From NCBI RefSeq assembly GCF_014805685.1, contig NC_060906.1:18606164-18670163 (forward strand): a stretch of 64,000 bases of DNA, given 5' to 3'. Below the pieces are notes generated by a model. The model did not search any database. It was not told where the DNA came from and saw nothing but the letters and a program-made list of their open reading frames with translations. A program made the translations under genes and the position numbers. Below, in pieces: positions 50,539 to 62,500 of the stretch (position 1 is the stretch's first letter; each line of letters opens with the position of its first letter). The DNA is from Silurus meridionalis. Its lineage: Eukaryota > Chordata > Actinopteri > Siluriformes > Siluridae.

Positions 50539-53500
50539 GCACGCACAAAAATGGACCGCAGCTTTTTTGTTTCTTACGTCACTACTTACTTTTCACTCCG
50601 AATCATTAGGAGCTGGTAATGGAAGAGGAATGAAGCGCCTTGTGCGCACACCGTGTCCGCTAGCACTCTCTATATTGCACACGCGAGACCCATACGCTAT
50701 TAGAAGTGGACGGCTTCATCCATTACCCTCCATCTCTCCGTTCTTAATGGGGATTTAACAGTAACACAAACAGGATTAAGCTGCACTAATTCCCTGCCCC
50801 TGTGGACGTGCACGGCCCCGAAACCATCAGCCGGCATGATAAAAACGACACAGCAATAATCAGAAGCTTCATTAATGTAGCACTTTTTGTTCATATCCTG
50901 TAGCAGATTAAACAGTAAATTCAATCCGATCGGTATGTTCAAGTCGAAGCCCGAATTCTCGGAAGAAAAACTGAAAATCGACTGCTGCGAACCTGCTACG
51001 ACGTAATGGTTTAAGAAAACAAAACGTCGCAGAAATGGTTTTATTTTGGTTTATTTGTAACCTTACTGTGGCTGCTTATGAAGATCCTATTGGGTTTGGA
51101 GTAAACAGAAAACGCAACAGCAGTGCAGCATTCCATTGACCTTGTTAGAAGTCATTTACATGTCAGCCCATGTTTGTCTTTCAATAGCAAACAAGTGAGC
51201 GAGCTAACTGAGGTGGGGGGATGTGCTATATACACCAACCAGGCATAACATTATGACCACCTGCCTGATACAGTGTTGGTCCCCTTTTGCTTCCAAAACA
51301 GTTCTGACCCGTCGAGCATCAACAGCATCAACTTCCTCAGCAGTTTGAGGTACAGAAGCTCATCTTTTGGATCGGACCACACGGACCAGCTTTCACTCCG
51401 CAACGTGCAAAATGCTTTTTTGAACTTTTGCCGTCTAGCCGACGCCACAGAGCACCAAGAACAGCCAGGCACAGGAAAAGTTTCTTTCCCCATTGCACAA
51501 TAAAATAAAACATCCGCGCAATACCACTTTTACTAATCTAAAGCCGTACTTTTTGTGCAGTAATACTTTTCTTTATAAAAATAAAAAAAGTGCAATAATC
51601 TTTATACTTGTATTTTTTTATTCATTTTCCTTTTTTATTTCCATTTTAATTTAAAAAAATGTCAGTTGCTTCCGTCACCAAAAAAAAAAATCCTTGTAAG
51701 TTGCAAACATACTTGGCAATAAAGCTCTTTCTGATTCGGACTCTGCATCAATGAGCGTTTTGGAGATGTTCTGACAATTTGGCTCTTGTCAAACTCAAAT
51801 TCCTTACGCTTCTTTTCTTCCAACACGTCGACTTTGAGGGAAAATTTTTTCGTTTGCTGCCTAATAATCTCTCACCCACTAACAGGTGCTACAATAAAGA
51901 GAGTGTAATTCACTTCACCGCTCATAATGTTATACATGATCGCTGTATTTTCTGGTATAGTCAAAGATATGGAGATTAAAAGCCGATATCTCTGAATATA
52001 GATTGTTTGAAGGTGAGAAGATTACCCTAGTAGTCTTTTCTACTCTCTATAATTAGTTGAAATTATTATTAGATTTTTTTTTTGCATTTCCTGGTTGGAG
52101 GCTGGGAATTAACAGGTTGTGACCTCAATCTGGCAAAAAAAAAAAAAAAAAAAAACCTTGCTAGATAAGTGGCTTGTTCTCATCGTGACTGTGGATAGCA
52201 ATGTGCCATAGCAAAATGCACACAAGCCTATTCGATTTAGATTGTAATTAGATACCGGCTATAAGAAATGGTCACATCAACAGCACAGAAAAATCACATA
52301 TCCCAGTGTAAATGCGTTCTTTAAATAGGTCCGTTTTTTATTTTAAAAAATTGTACAATTAAAATATTATATTAATATTAAATATATTTATTATTATATT
52401 AATAATATAAATAATTATATATAATTAATATATATAATTCTAATAATTAATATAATTATTATATAATAATAAAATGGTAGAATTTTCTTGCTAAAATACA
52501 TACAAAAGAGAAAGACAGGTGCAGCGAAAAAAAAAAAACTATCAGAACCATATATACGGTACACACACACTAATATATATATATATATATATATATAAAT
52601 TAAAAAAAATGTATGTTTATTATGCATGCGTGTCCTTACATTTAAAAATAAAATGATACTATTATATAATATAATGATTCCTGGCCTTGTAGCATAATCT
52701 ATGGCGATTTAAAATTTATATATGAACATTAATTCAGACCAGGTCCAGCGCTCTCCCACCTTGTGCAGTGAGGCGAGGAAGGCCTCCAGAGGCACAGCTC
52801 CACTCAGCAGGGGCTTCGGGCTCGTCAGCTCCGGAACCTCGTCCATCAGCCTTTTCCTCTTCTTACTGGGAGCCACAGGAGCAGGCTTGGGCACCAACTA
52901 CACACATAAAAAAATGCTGCTATTCTTCGCAGGAAGGAGTACAACCTTGAGTCTGGTAAGTACCTGAAGTACTTAGTGAGCACCTAAGAGGCTGTAAGTG
53001 CTTGCAATACTAAGTACACACTAAGATGCTGTATGTACGTGAAGTTCTGCTCAGTGTCGGTTCACACTGTCGGCTCCTGTCTAAAGATGATCACAGGAGT
53101 TTAAAAAGTGCAGGAAACTGTATAAATGTCATATTGCTTTAAGTAATATTCATATGTTCAAGACAGACCTGATGCCCTAAACACAACCAGATACATTTTA
53201 AGGAAAGTCTCTCATACCAGATGGAATCATGAAAGAGAAAAAAAAAACAGAAGAAAGTAATGAATGTGGAACAAAAAAAAAAAAAGAAAAAAGAAATCAC
53301 ATCAAGCTGTGTTGTTCACAATCCGTCCATCTCTCTGACACACACAGACACCATTTCAGTTTCAGTTTTCTCACAGTCTCCCTCAGCCTCCTTCAGGCAC
53401 TTAGACTGAAACGTGATAAGGTGGTGAGAACACAAGTGCTCATTATCCCTCGTTTTTTTGACAAATTACACACACACACACAAAAAAAAAATCTACCTTT

Positions 53501-56500
53501 CACACGAAGTAGTGATACGTTTTTTTTTATTATTTGCCCATAGAAAACTGGAAGGTTTTTCTCTCATACTGCACTTATCCTTCAGAGGCTTATCATAAAT
53601 CACTGTTGAACACAAACCTGAAGGATGTGCTTGTTGTCCTTGGATTGCAGAACCGCCGACACGTTTGCCACAGAGATGCCGGGTTTAATCTCAGATGGTA
53701 CAAGAGTTTTGGCAAGCTGAAAGCAGAGAGAAAGAGGATATAGATCCTGGATATGTTCCAGCTTTTTTGCAATCTTCTTTCATCTTTGCACTGAAATCAA
53801 GCTCCTGTTGATCGCAGATTATCTCGCTCTAGTACTTTTGAAAGAGTTAAACAAGGAAAAATGCCTAAAAACTATTTAAACTTTGCTTTAATTTGGAGCA
53901 ATGCATTTACACCTGTAAAGTCCTCGGCTTACGATGGAGATGCGTTACAACGAGACCATCGTAACATGAAAATATCATAAGTCGAGGCATGACCTAGCCT
54001 ACCCCCTGAGTCTTAAAGAATGGAGATCAGTATGGGGTAGTATACTGTAATTTGTTATTAATTAAAAAAATTATAGTACATAATTTTGGTCCCCTGGTGG
54101 TCTAGTGGTCTAAGATGCAGCGCTCTCACTGCTGCGACCCGGGTTCGATTCCCGGTCAGGGAACCATCCCCAGCCACTTTCAGTGCCGGTCCCAAGCCCG
54201 GATAAATTGGGGAGGGTTGCGTTAGGAAGGGCATCCAGCGTAAAAACCTGTGCCAAATCAAACATGCGGAGGATCCGCTGTGGCGACCCCTAACGGGAGA
54301 AGCCGAAAGATAGTACATAATTTAGCAAAACAGCATTTCACTGCACTATAAACTACACAGTATATATGAATGTGGCAATGGGCACATGCATGAGTGGAGG
54401 GCGGAGCCGGATGCGCTCCGTTTCAGTGTCTGGTGACACTGATAAAAGGAGAGCGACAGGAGCTGAAATTCAGCTTTGAAATGCAAAAAACACAGTAACA
54501 AATATTCGCTTTAACACCGAGACCACATAACTCTGTAGACCGCTGGGGAGAGTAAGGCATCTCACAAGGTGGGAGATGGGTACATCCTGGCAGTGTCCCA
54601 ACGGATCATACGGGAATTAAAATGCTGCGCAAAAATGTAAATAGTTTAATAATTTTGTAAGATAAAAAAATTTGTGTGTTTTAAAAAGCAACGACTAAAC
54701 TCCATGAAATCATTCGAAACACTGATAATTAAACATGTTTCTTTCCCTCAGACTCTGAACAGACCTTTTCACATATCGATCAGAAGCTTCGCACTGAAAC
54801 TTTCCTTAGCAAATTTAGAGGGATCACAGAAAAGAAATATATTTGTTGCATATAAACTAAAATCAAATTGTAAGGTGTAGTAAAAGCCTGTGGTTTTCAC
54901 TTTATCTTATTAGACACTATTAACATTGTGTGAGAAGCTTTTTAATAAAAGTTCCCCGAAAATATATGATATTTGATATATATGTGAATAATTAGATTTT
55001 ACCTGAATTGATTGATTTACTTATTTAATAAAGGCATACACACAGACCTCGGGCAGAAGTTGTACACGTTCATATGTGCGATGGAAAGGCAGGTTGAGGA
55101 CGGAGCATCGGCTGTAAGGCAGAGGTGGAGGCTGGAGCTCCAACATAAGATCAGACCGGTGAGACTGAGAGGGAGGAGGCTGAGTGTACTGCTCTGGACA
55201 CACCACGTGAAGTGGCTAACACACACACACACACACACAAACACACACAAAATAAAGCAAAAGAAGGAAATAAACACGCAATTGGAGAAACATAAGTAAA
55301 ACACAGTGATGTGCAGCTCAACCCTGTGTGATTCCTCTCACCAACACACAGAGCGTACAGCAAGGGGAATCACAGTGTGTACCTGAACCTCCTTCAGAAG
55401 TTTGGAAACCTGGTGGAAGTTGAGGCGTGTGTCAATGGGGCAGTACACACACTTCATGGCCAGTGGCTGGTAGGGAGCCAAAGCGTCCAAGTAGGAGAAA
55501 TCAGGCTCTGTACAAAAACGGCACGATACGATAAAATCTTGTGTTAAATCATTTTCCACAGGAGAACTGCTTATGGTTGTTATTTGTATGTACCTGCTAT
55601 CACATGCTTTCTAATCCTTTTTCTTTTATTTTATCACACTGTCAGTTGAGTTGAGGAAATGTGTCAATCCGAGTTATCTTGCTATTCTTCGAAGCGATTT
55701 CAACTAGTATCTTTTTTTTCATAGTCTACAAATTGTGGGAGAATTGATGCTGGGATTAGCAGATAGAGAAGGTAGCAGCAGCGAAAGAGGAGAAATAGAG
55801 GGGGTGGTGTATGTGGAGTCTCTTAAGGAATAATCCCTGCTCCCTGTGTGAGCAACTCCCCATTGAGTGTAATTAAATTCAGACTTTTCATGTCATCATC
55901 TGAGGTAAAAAAAAAAAAAAGGAACTTCGGAAGGAACGTTTCAGGAAGAGAAACATCAACTTTAAAGTCACCAATGTATATTTAGAAATTTTTAAGTAGA
56001 CCTGTATGGTTTTTTTATGAAACATTTCATCATTTATCACTCACTGACAAAGAATCAGCATGGATTTAACAGACACTACTCAGCCAGCATGCGTAGCAAT
56101 AAAAAAAAAAGTGTGCTTTTAAATTTCTTTAGTAATTTTGAGGTCAGCTACTATAAGTAGGTTTATTCCATATAGAGAAAAACTTGTTAAATGTGAATAG
56201 TCAAGATGATACGCTAAGAAAATCCAGACAGTGTGTGAAATATGTTCTGCAGTTAGTGTTTAACATGTTTTACTGACTGATATTCCAGCAGGAGCACTAA
56301 TCATTTTTCATTACAGAAGAATTCTTTTTTCTTATTCATGAAGGTATAGTCCCTTGTTTTTGCTTGTTGTAATCCTGAGTCAGTACACTGATTTAGATTG
56401 TAATGTCAAACAATTCATATCTTTGTGGGTCTCCTGTTGAAGATGTGTTGATGTATTAGTGTGTGTGTGCTGACCGGTGAAGATGATGGTGTTGAGGCTG

Positions 56501-59500
56501 GATTTGCCCCACAGTTCCATGAAGTGTACTACGTCCCCGAAGCGCAGGGATGGATGCCCCGTAAACACCACACACGGCTGTCTGAAGTCGCTGCTGAACT
56601 CGCCGTAGATGCTCGGATAATGTTTCAGCTTGTTGGTTTGGATCAGCTGTATATTGAATAAAGTAAATAGCAGATATAAGAGGGGCTACCTCTTTAGCAC
56701 ACAGTATATTTGCTTAAATGATTCAAATGCGTTTTCATTTCCAGTAGAAAACACAGTATGTGATTGTTCACACTTTAAATCCAAAACCTGTTTATATGTT
56801 TAATGTTAGTTAATGGCTATTTCCATGGAAAGATTTGAGTTTAGTGGTTAGATACAGTACTTCAGTTTAATGTTCTGTAAGTATTCTAGTATTTTCTTTG
56901 GTGATGGATCATTTTGAAAGATTCCTTCATATGTACTTTCTGAATAGAAGAGCTGCCTTGCGTTTTTACATGCTTTGCGGTCCATTAAAGTGTGTTTTAT
57001 GGTCATGTTTCAAATCTAAAACCTAATATACAGTATAAATGTGTACATTTGTACATGCAGCTTCAGATTTACCTCAGCATGTGGGAAAGGAGGTTCAGGA
57101 AGGTAAGCCTTGGACTGTTTAGTCTGACATAGCCTTAAAAACAGAGATAAAGAGACAGAAAAACAGGTACATTAAAATAAATAAATAAATAAAAAATAAA
57201 AATAAAGACAGACTGTCCTTGAGACCCTCATACACTTCCATCCAACAATCCATTCTTCAGAGAGTTGAAAAAGAACTTCAGAGGTCAAAGTGAATCTAAC
57301 TATATTTCCCAAAGCAAGGACATGGCCTTTTACCCTAAGCAAGTAGATTTAGAATAGTGACATGATTCTGAGTGGTTGAGAAATGAGAGAAATTTGTAAT
57401 GTATTCTACATCTTTTTGACATGAAGGACGAACAATGAACAAAAAATTGTGGTTTTGGCACAGCTGATTTCAAATCAATATTTATGTACATGAAATAGCG
57501 AACATGTGGAAAAGGGCTGTACTGGGGACAAATTTTAATCGAGTTCTGATTAAAGCCTTAAATCTTGTCTTTTCAAATTTCCCAAAAGATAATGTGATCC
57601 TGCGTGATCACCTTCAGATGAGAAACAGCTATGGCCCTGTATTTTAAAATCCACTGAAGAATCTGGGCTCATTTTTGTCAGTTCTCTAAAGCAGTTCTGT
57701 TAAGTAACATAAAAAATAAGCAAACCTGTACATCTATTCTATTTTATATTAATCACATGTTCTTGTATGTGAACTCTAATTACTCACATTACTATACAAT
57801 ACAAGTCATATACACTATATGGACATAATTATTGGGACACCTGACTTTCTCAGCCATATGTGGTTCTTTCCCAAACTGTTTTTCGCAAAGGCACACAGTT
57901 GTATAGGACGCTTTGGATGTTGTAGCATGAAACTTTCCATTCATTTGAACTAGGAGACCCAAACCTGTTCAAGCATAACAATGCCCCTGTGCACAAAGCC
58001 AGTTCCATGATTGATTTGGATGAAGTTGAAGCTTTGCATGGGTTGGAGTGGAAGATCTCCTGCTATAATTCAATTCATTTTATTTTGTATAGCGCTTTTA
58101 ACAATGGACATTGTCTTAAAGCAGCTTTACACAGATCACGTGGTAAGAAAGAATCAATAAGATGTTCTTTAGAAGTGTAAGTTTGTCCCTGATGAGTGGT
58201 GGCGACTGTGGCAGAGAAAAACTATGAGATGGCATAAGGAAGAAACATTGAGTGGAACCAGACTCGAGAAGAAACCACATCCTCATCTGGGTGGCACCGA
58301 ATGTCCATTTATTACAGATAAACAATGTTGAGGTATACAGTGATGGTGATCAGATGCAAACTGTAGTCCTAAATCCTAAAATGTAGCAGACTGTTCACAT
58401 TAAGTACAGTCCAAATTCATCCTCAAAGCTCCTGTCTACAGAGATCTGACCTCAACCTTATTGAACACCTTTGGGATGAATAGGAACAGTGACTGCACCC
58501 CAGACCTTCTCACCTCAACGACATCAGTACCTGACTTTACTAATGCCCCTGTGTCAGAATGAGCACAAATGTCCACAAGCACACTCCATAATCTAGAGGA
58601 ACATCTTCCCAAAAAAGTGGAGGGAATTATAAGAGGAAATTGTTACTAAATGTGGAATGCAATGCTTAAAAAGCACATACTATACTTATTACATGTGTCC
58701 GCAAACTTTTGGCAGCGTATTTGGTGCAAGAACCTTCTATTATTTCGCACTTACTTTAGTTTCAATGAAGAAAATGCTGGAAACCATAAATTTCTTGGCA
58801 GGCCAATAGAATTTAAGAATGAACTGTTTTTTTTTTTTAAATATCTAAGTATCTGTTTGTCATCTGATCCATGAGATAAATTCTGGATCTAATTAAAAAG
58901 ACAGTAATTAGACTGCATACCACTCTGAGAAAATCTGGGAGAACTCCAGTGAGCTGTTGGCCACAGGTGAGATGAAGTAAAAAGGGGTGTTGCCCAGATT
59001 AGCAGAATCCATGAACTGGTAGAGGCACTCCAACAGGTCGTAAATCACACCAGAGGAGTAACACGGCACCAAAACGTTCCCCCCAGCTCGGACTGTCATT
59101 GCTGGGAAAAAAAATAGAGAATGAAAGAATTAAAAAAAGGTAAGTGAGAATAAGATCAATCAAGCGAGCATACAGAAGTGGGTTTATGATTCACTTGCAA
59201 GGAATGCAGTTTGGTGATACTTCACACTGACAGAAATAAGAGATCTGATCTGTGCGTGTGAAATGCTCCCTGTCCATTAGCCATTTGCATCTACTGTGGG
59301 ATTTCAAGTGCACTGAATGTTCTCCATTCGGCTTTCAAACATGATGTGGCAAAATTTTTATTATTGAGGGAAAACAAAATGCAAAACTACATGGCCCTGT
59401 GTGAAAAGGTGTTCAGCCCCTAAATCTAATAACTGGTTGCTCCCCCCCCCAAAAGCAGCAACAACTGCACTCAAGCTTTTGTGATAACTTACAATGAGTC

Positions 59501-62500
59501 TGTTACAGCGCTGTGGAAAAATTTTGGTCCACTCATCTATGCAGAATTGGTGTAATTCAGCCACATTGGAAGGTTTTCAAGCATGAACCGCCTTTTTAAG
59601 GTCATGCCACAGCATCTCAAAAGAATTCAGGTCAGGAGTTTGACTGGGCCACCCCAAAGTCATTTTGTTTTTCTTCAGCCATTCAGAGGTGGACTTGCTG
59701 GTGTGTTTTGGATAAGAACCCAAAATCGCTTCAGCTTGAGGTCACGAACAGATGGCAGGACATTCTCCTTCAAGATTTTTTAGTAAACAGCAGAATTCAT
59801 GGTTCCATTTATCACAGCAAGTCTTCCAGGTCCTGAAGCAGCAAAACGGCCCCAGACCATCACACTACCACCACCACATTTTACTGTTGGTATGATGTTC
59901 TTTTCTGAAATTCGGTGTTACTTTTATGCCAGACGTAATATGACATACAGCTTCCAAAAAGTCCAACTTTTGTCTCGTCAGGCCACAGGGTATTTTCCCA
60001 AAAGTCTTGGGGATCATCAAGATATTTTCTGGCAAAACTGAGACAAGCCATTATGTTTTTTTTGCTCAGCAGCGGTTTTTGTCTTGGAACTCTACCATGC
60101 TGACTATTTTTGCCAAGTCTCTTTCTTATGGTGGAGTCATGAACACTGACCTGAACTGAGGCAAATGAGGCTGACATTAGTTTGGATGTCGCTGTGCTCT
60201 TGGGGTAATTTTGGTCGGGCGGCCACTCCTGGGAAGGTTCTCCTCTGTTCCATGTTGTTGTGGTTCACTGGAGTCCCAAAGCTTTAGAAATGGCTTTATA
60301 ACCTTTTCCAGACTAATAGATCTCAATTACTTTCTTTTCTTATTTGTTTCTGAATTTATTTGGCTCTCGTCATGCTGTCTATCTTTTGAGGGTCTTTTGG
60401 TTTACTTCACTTAGTCAGGCAGGTCCTATTTAAGAGATTTCTCGATTGTGAACAGGTGTGTCAGTAATCAGGCCTGGGTGTGGCTGGAAAAATTTAACTC
60501 AGGTGTGATAACAGTTATAACAGGGGGAGGGGACACTTTTTACACAGGGCCATGTAGTTTTGGATTTTGTTTTCCCTCAACAATAAAAACCTTCATTTGA
60601 AAACTGCATGTTGTGTTCACTTGTGTTATCTCTTACTAATATTTAAATTAGTTTGATGATCTGAAACATTCACGTGTGAAACACTTTTTCACACCACTGT
60701 ACATACAGTATAATATTTGGTAGCTGCTGCTGTCTCATTTATTCCCCCCAAAACACTAAACAGAACGTTTTTTCATATCAGTGCAGGTAATAAATGTCTG
60801 TATACACAAAGTGTGTGAGCAGTCTTCCCTCAACTGACCCAGGTTGCTGCAGAATTCACCCAGCATGCCGTCCGGATTGGCCGTGGGAATCTGGGTCAGG
60901 CCGGTAAGGATCAAAACATCACTGTTCTTCAGAGAGCTCTGGTCCATGGGCTGCATAAAACACGAGACGGCTGAGTCGAAACAAAACCCTGCTGCTTTGC
61001 CATCCCAAAATACTCGATCAGCAGAAAAAAAAAAAGCTAATGATACCCTGGAACGTTTTAGTGTAAGGTTTCATGCATTTCACAGACGTGCAGCAGGGTA
61101 GTGACTGAGCTCAATAAAGTGCTGACCTGAGGGTGTGTGGTGAGCAACGACGAGCCGGAGACATAGGACACTTTCTCATAGTGAGACTGGATGATCCAGT
61201 TTGAACTGCCCAGGGAGTAGCCGGAGCTCAGAGGGGTGACCTGCACTGCACCAAACAACTCCTAATGTCAGGGAGGAAGGAGAAAAAAAAAAAAAAAATT
61301 CACTGTTAATACACCAGATTGAACTATTAGCCATCTCATTTTCTACCTACTATTCCTGAACTTTTAAGGGCAAGCTTTTATTGAAAAAGTATACACATCC
61401 TTCACTTAAAAAAGACTCTGGTAAAAGTTGAAGTACTGACGATACTTTTTCACTCAAGTTAAAGTAAAGAAGTTTGGGTTCTGGCATGTACTTAAGTATT
61501 AAAAGTAGCCATTATCTGGACCTCACGTCATAATATATTTATACAAAGAATTTAAGATGTTGTTATTTAATGAATGTATTCAGGCTGAACATCCACCATA
61601 TAGAACACAAGCAGAGAAAAGCTGATGATGATCATGTGATCAGGAATGTCTCTGTTCTCAGTCATGTTTACATCACTGACTCCCTCTGTCTCATCCACGT
61701 TTACCCCAAACTTCTTGTTGCCCTCTGCCTTGCTTGTTGTTCACTTCGTAAACTAGTCTGCATCTGTGGTGTGTGAGGGCCAGGAAATGATGCACCGGTG
61801 GTAGATTGAAAAATCTGCGCAATACCAAGAATCAGGTTGACGGACTGAAAACGGCACGAAATGAGACGGAAAAATATCGATCATGTCACAGATTCAAACT
61901 AAAATAACGAGCCTGTTTTTAAAATGTAAGAAGTAGAAAGTACAGTTTTTTGTGTAAAAATTTACTGGTACTAGAAAAATCTACTTAAGTACAGTAACAA
62001 AGTATTTCTACTCTGGTCATAATGTTATATTGTTATAATGTATAAGGAATTGGTGAAATTCTGTCAGTAACACTGCTTGCAATGAGACCAAATTTAGCAA
62101 CGACTGCCGTGTGATGCAGTCTGATGCAAAGTGCTGGTACTGTTGCCAGACCAAAGTTGATTATGCAGACCATGTGTGTTTTGTGTCATTAAACACTTAG
62201 AAAAAGTAAATGTCATGACATTTAAATAAATAAATTGATGTGACCAAATTCACCTTGTCCAGGCTGCTTTCTGTCTGTCATAGCTAGTCTTGCTGGAGTC
62301 CTTACTTGTACCCTGGTCATACTGCAGTGTCCTTATCTATTATCTATACAGATACCTAATAATGCAAGCTTTACTCTCTCCCAGTAAGAGACTCCCACAG
62401 CCCATCCTATCGAGTTAAACATGCTCCTGAGATACATATAATCCTGTCTCTTTCTTTCCAAACCTGCCTGATTCATCCCGACACCCACCCTGCCACCCTT

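Larger units (their letters stand above)
47999..51231. other. ints9 last intron, part 1
   Basis: Contains a SINE-like fragment at 48545-48665 (gggccttgctcaggtgcccc), the family D element at 49619-50090 and a (CA)n run at 50507-50534. Nothing else recognised. Confidence 0.4.

Noticed and set aside
59881..60177. An active transposase gene in the ints9 intron
   Set aside because: The transposase frame is broken by stops and frameshifts, and the left terminal repeat is missing, so the element cannot move by itself.
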